NCBI GenBank assembly: GCA_948630815.1 | Contig: CAPIEU010000026.1 | Span: forward strand, 1 to 8,121 | DNA length: 8,121 nt | Origin: an uncultured Clostridia bacterium | GTDB taxonomy: Bacteria > Bacillota > Clostridia > TANB77 > CAG-508 | Direction: 5' to 3' | Part shown: piece by piece, positions 6,558 through 8,121 of the stretch | Numbering within the stretch: position 1 is the stretch's first letter | How the letters are laid out: each line of letters starts with the position of its first letter | Made by a program: the position numbers and the translations under genes | The notes under the pieces: model-generated | Told to the model about the DNA's origin: nothing | The model's input: the letters and a program-made list of their open reading frames with translations, nothing else | Database searches by the model: none

Positions 6558-6598
6558 AAAAAAAATGAGAGAGTAAAAATCGATAAGCTCTTACTCTC
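6558..6598 (-). terminator. Strong rho-independent terminator (minus strand)
   Basis: An 8-bp stem GAGAGTAA/TTACTCTC (6591-6598 with 6569-6576) is followed on the minus strand by TCA and eight T residues (6558-6565). It ends the short transcript from the promoter at 6678-6705. Confidence 0.75.
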
Positions 6599-6671
6599 CC
6601 ATGGTGCCGTTGGCGTAGTTATCTACAACTTTTTTGGCTCTCTTAACGATTGATACAAATATCAATCAATT
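6558..6671 (-). ncRNA. Candidate small RNA of about 114 nt (or tail of a short gene)
   Basis: A dedicated promoter and a strong terminator define a transcript of about 114 nt with no good ORF start. It would begin with a perfect 8-bp hairpin, GATTGATA TTTG TATCAATC (6648-6667), then an A-rich single strand, then nested pairing (GCC 6636-6638 with GGC 6606-6608; GTTG with CAAC; GTAG with CTAC around 6613-6629), then the terminator. This segment is richer in G+C than its surroundings. An in-frame stretch ending VVDNYANGTMGE* (stop at 6591-6593) could be read from a TTG at 6665, but it lacks a ribosome binding site. It may instead be the 3' end of a host gene preserved at an attachment site. I rate the RNA reading somewhat higher. 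Confidence 0.45.
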
Positions 6672-6677
6672 TACTAA

Positions 6678-6705
6678 AGTATATCACAATTTCTATAAAT
6701 TGCAA
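6678..6705 (-). promoter_or_regulatory. Promoter for the candidate small RNA
   Basis: Minus-strand TTGCAA (6700-6705), 16-bp spacer, and TATACT (6678-6683) preceded by TGA, an extended -10. The predicted start is near 6671, immediately before the first hairpin of the transcript. Confidence 0.6.
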
Positions 6706-6754
6706 TAGTTAAATTTAAAATATTGTTTTGCAATTTTACTATTCACAACTATGA

Positions 6755-6779
6755 CAAAAAAAGAACCCTCTTGAGAGGG
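6755..6779 (-). terminator. Terminator of the three-helix membrane protein gene
   Basis: CCCTC/GAGGG stem (6766-6770 with 6775-6779) with a TCAA loop on the minus strand, followed by TTC and a run of seven T. It lies about 30 nt after the TAG at 6809-6811. An AT-rich GAAAAT/ATTTTC palindrome (6783-6794) precedes it. Confidence 0.75.
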
Positions 6780-6808
6780 AAAGAAAATATTTTCTTTTTT
6801 GATGAAAA

Positions 6809-7069
6809 CTATCCTAATTGCATTGCAGTAAGTACAATATCAAATAAGCAGATTGCAATCAAGAATACTGAGTTTCCCCAGCTTTCTTCGCTTGAAATCT
6901 CTATGCCCAACTTAATAGCATAGGCTATTGCTGCTATACCAGCAAATATTAACTTAATTGCTAATAAGTAGGGGTTGCTTCCTGCAACTGTTAAGATAAT
7001 GTACACTAAAAGTGCGACAATTCCTACAATACTGCAAATACTACAAAAGCTCCGTTTCTTTTCATCCAT
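6809..7069 (-). CDS. Small membrane protein with three predicted transmembrane helices
   Basis: 86 aa, not recognised. A short basic N-terminus (MDEKKR) is followed by hydrophobic segments at about 9-28, 34-54 and 67-84, separated by short loops. The loop EISSEESWG (57-65) is acidic. The positive-inside rule predicts the N-terminus in the cytoplasm. The ATG at 7069 follows AAGGAGGA (7077-7084) at 7 nt, and the gene has its own promoter (7204-7232), a long leader and its own terminator, so it is a self-standing unit. Small membrane proteins on mobile elements may be toxins, immunity or entry-exclusion proteins. Nothing in the sequence decides between these. Confidence 0.78.
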   Translation of the reverse strand: MDEKKRSFCSICSIVGIVALLVYIILTVAGSNPYLLAIKLIFAGIAAIAYAIKLGIEISSEESWGNSVFLIAICLFDIVLTAMQLG

Positions 7070-7197
7070 AATTAAGTCCTCCTTAAATTCTTTTATTGTT
7101 GTTTGATTGTTATATATGTTAAACCAAAAAGTTAGAGGAAATCCCTCTCACTAATTAGTGAAAACTGGGTAAGTAATACAGAATATTTACTATATTA
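7070..7197 (-). promoter_or_regulatory. Structured 5' leader of the membrane protein gene
   Basis: About 128 nt separate the predicted start (near 7197) from the ATG at 7069, long for this window. The leader holds an AGTAATA/TATTACT pair, a 12-bp perfect palindrome CACTAATTAGTG (7149-7160) and an AGAGG/CCTCT hairpin (7134-7138 with 7144-7148) followed on the minus strand by CTTTTT. The last could act as a weak attenuator. The palindrome could instead be an operator. No known riboswitch is recognised. Confidence 0.4.
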
Positions 7198-7203
7198 CTT
7201 TAT

Positions 7204-7232
7204 ATTATACATCATTTAACATAAAATTGCAA
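7204..7232 (-). promoter_or_regulatory. Promoter for the membrane protein gene
   Basis: Minus-strand TTGCAA (7227-7232), ideal 17-bp spacer, perfect TATAAT (7204-7209). It lies just beyond the hairpin that follows the second tnpV, so the downstream gene is uncoupled from the mob-tnpV operon. Confidence 0.65.
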
Positions 7233-7256
7233 GTTTTGCTGGCTGAATAATGGTAT

Positions 7257-7290
7257 AAAAGCAAATGACTTTTAAAATTTATTTGCTTTT
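7257..7290 (-). terminator. Terminator after the second tnpV
   Basis: A perfect 10-bp inverted repeat AAAAGCAAAT/ATTTGCTTTT (7257-7266 with 7281-7290), 14-nt loop, begins 8 nt after the tnpV stop. The A/T bases of the arms give a short T tail on either strand. Termination may be incomplete because the tail beyond the stem is only TTTTATA. Confidence 0.6.
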
Positions 7291-7298
7291 AACAATCT

Positions 7299-7688
7299 TT
7301 ATATATAAATTAATTCACTAAAAACAATTTCTTCGGCTTGTGCCTTAATTGAGTTCATTGTACCAACCCAATAAAGCATATCAGTATTTTTCATCTCTTC
7401 AGTCAAATTGCTTTTAGCTTTTAACTCACTAATAATCTGCCCAACTCTATTATCTGCTGTTTCTTGTATTTCTTTTAAATGTGTATTTAATGTTCTATCC
7501 ATTAGCATTATAGTATATTCAGCTTTTTTGTGTTCTTTCAAATATTTCAATCTCATTCTTCCATATTTATTTAAAACAATTTTTTCTTGTTTAGGCATTA
7601 CTAGGTTTGGTATATAATAATCTCCCTCTAAATGATATTCAATAGTTGTTCTTTCATCAATTTTTGTTTTTGGTAATTCATTTTCCAT
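7299..7688 (-). CDS. tnpV: Transposon-encoded protein TnpV (second copy)
   Basis: 129 aa, with a slightly longer N-terminus than the other copy. Family blocks: GDYYIPNL (22-29), KYGRMRLKYLKEHKKAEY (41-58), WVGTMNSIKAQAEEI (107-121) and the end ELIYI. The ATG follows CCTCCTTT read as AAAGGAGG on the minus strand (7699-7706), which overlaps the stop of the relaxase tail at 7706-7708, so the two genes form one operon and may be translationally coupled. Position directly behind a mobilization gene is consistent with a role in element maintenance or transfer, though the function of TnpV is not established. Confidence 0.88.
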   Translation of the reverse strand: MENELPKTKIDERTTIEYHLEGDYYIPNLVMPKQEKIVLNKYGRMRLKYLKEHKKAEYTIMLMDRTLNTHLKEIQETADNRVGQIISELKAKSNLTEEMKNTDMLYWVGTMNSIKAQAEEIVFSELIYI

Positions 7689-7705
7689 ATCTAAATTTCC
7701 TCCTT

Positions 7706-8121
7706 TTAAAATCTAGTATCATTATTTTTCTTTTTATTCTTGTTCTGCTTGTTTTCCTCTGGTATAGTTACTTTTCTAGCAATATTATTAGCGATTTCAT
7801 TATCGTTGTTGTCAAATATTCCATTTTTATATAAGTCATCACTTACAATCTTGTAGTTATTATCTTTATCATAACAAATTCTTTTATGAAAGTGGCTCAT
7901 AATACTATGCCAAAAGCCTTTAAATTTCTGTAATTCTTGTTTTATCTTTTCTTTTTCAGCTTGTAACTTACCAATAATCTTGTCTTTGGTAGATAGTTCA
8001 TTTTTTAAACTGTCAATTTCATTATCTTTTAGTTCTATTTCATATTTAAGTGAACGATTTTCCTTTTCTATTTCAAAAGCAGAATGTTCAAAATCTTTAA
8101 TTGCCATATTTAAGTCATTTA
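7706..8121 (-). CDS. C-terminal part of a Mob/Pre-like relaxase, cut by the right edge
   Basis: The frame is open to the window edge: NDLN precedes the ATG at 8107 and no ribosome binding site is present there, so the gene starts outside. Numbering from that Met, residues 8-62 form a Glu/Lys coiled coil, followed by FKGFWHSIMSHFHKRI (62-77), YKIVSDDLYKNGIF (85-98) and an Asn/Lys-rich tail ending DTRF (130-133). A long coiled coil, then 'FW..IM..F..KI' and 'VS.DLYK.GIF', is the layout of plasmid recombination/mobilization (Pre/Mob, MobV) relaxase C-termini. These nick oriT to start conjugative mobilization. The catalytic histidine region lies off-window. An alternative is an unrelated coiled-coil protein, but context with tnpV supports Mob. 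Confidence 0.65.
   Translation of the reverse strand, partial: NDLNMAIKDFEHSAFEIEKENRSLKYEIELKDNEIDSLKNELSTKDKIIGKLQAEKEKIKQELQKFKGFWHSIMSHFHKRICYDKDNNYKIVSDDLYKNGIFDNNDNEIANNIARKVTIPEENKQNKNKKKNNDTRF

Larger units (their letters stand above)
5648..8121 (-). mobile_element. Mobilizable element segment, rearranged, continues past the right edge
   Basis: This stretch collects a Mob/Pre-like relaxase tail, two TnpV genes, an integrase remnant, a broken small gene and several small self-contained transcription units, nearly all on the minus strand. TnpV is known from Tn4451-type mobilizable transposons of clostridia. The left limit is taken at the change of strand after the terminator at 5603-5640. 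No clear terminal inverted repeats or target duplications are visible, so the true ends, and whether the plus-strand operon lies inside the element, are undecided. Confidence 0.6.

Noticed and set aside
6723..6923. Plus-strand 66-codon open frame
   Set aside because: It crosses the terminator and runs antisense to the membrane protein gene, with no ribosome binding site.
7408..7834. Hydrophobic plus-strand open frames at 7408-7617 and 7646-7834
   Set aside because: They are antisense shadows of tnpV and the relaxase tail and lack start signals. The hydrophobicity comes from the complement of Lys/Glu-rich codons.
8105..8107. ATG at 8107 as the true start of the relaxase-like protein
   Set aside because: No ribosome binding site, and the frame stays open upstream to the window edge, so the protein is the tail of a longer one.

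Overview
This is an AT-rich window (most intergenic DNA is A/T runs) with strong AGGAGG-type ribosome binding sites, TTGACA/TATAAT promoters and TnpV- and Mob/Pre-type mobile-element genes. Together these point to a low-GC Gram-positive bacterium, most likely a gut or rumen clostridium (Bacillota). The standard genetic code appears to be used. No tRNA, rRNA or CRISPR array is visible.

Positions 1-515 contain no protein gene. They are packed with hairpins that read best as a large structured RNA on the minus strand. That RNA would start near 515 from a good promoter (522-552) and run off the left edge. Minus-strand loops are GNRA (GCAA, GUAA) or GAA triloops. Size and complexity recall the 'ornate large' RNAs (ROOL/GOLLD class) of Bacillota mobile elements, but I cannot confirm a class by eye.

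Positions 572-5209 hold a divergently transcribed three-gene operon. It encodes (i) a radical SAM enzyme with a Cys-rich SPASM/Twitch-like tail; (ii) an RlmN/Cfr-like radical SAM methylase keeping both methyl-transfer cysteines, lacking most of the usual N-terminal domain and fused to a class I methyltransferase-like Rossmann domain; and (iii) a divergent SelO (YdiU)-like pseudokinase/AMPylase with a long extra C-terminal region. The genes are 15 nt apart or overlap by 8 nt, so they probably act together. I do not recognise this combination as a described system. It is the main candidate for something new. Next comes a small coiled-coil protein (5299-5577) with its own consensus promoter, ended by a bidirectional terminator.

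Positions 5641-8121 are mobile-element DNA, transcribed mostly on the minus strand: the C-terminal end of a Mob/Pre-like relaxase, two diverged TnpV paralogues, a small three-helix membrane protein with a structured leader, a candidate small RNA, a short gene broken by an in-frame amber codon, and a C-terminal scrap of a tyrosine integrase on the plus strand next to a perfect tandem 11-bp repeat. The scrap and the duplicated tnpV suggest nested insertion and decay. The three-gene cassette was therefore probably carried or delivered by mobile DNA.
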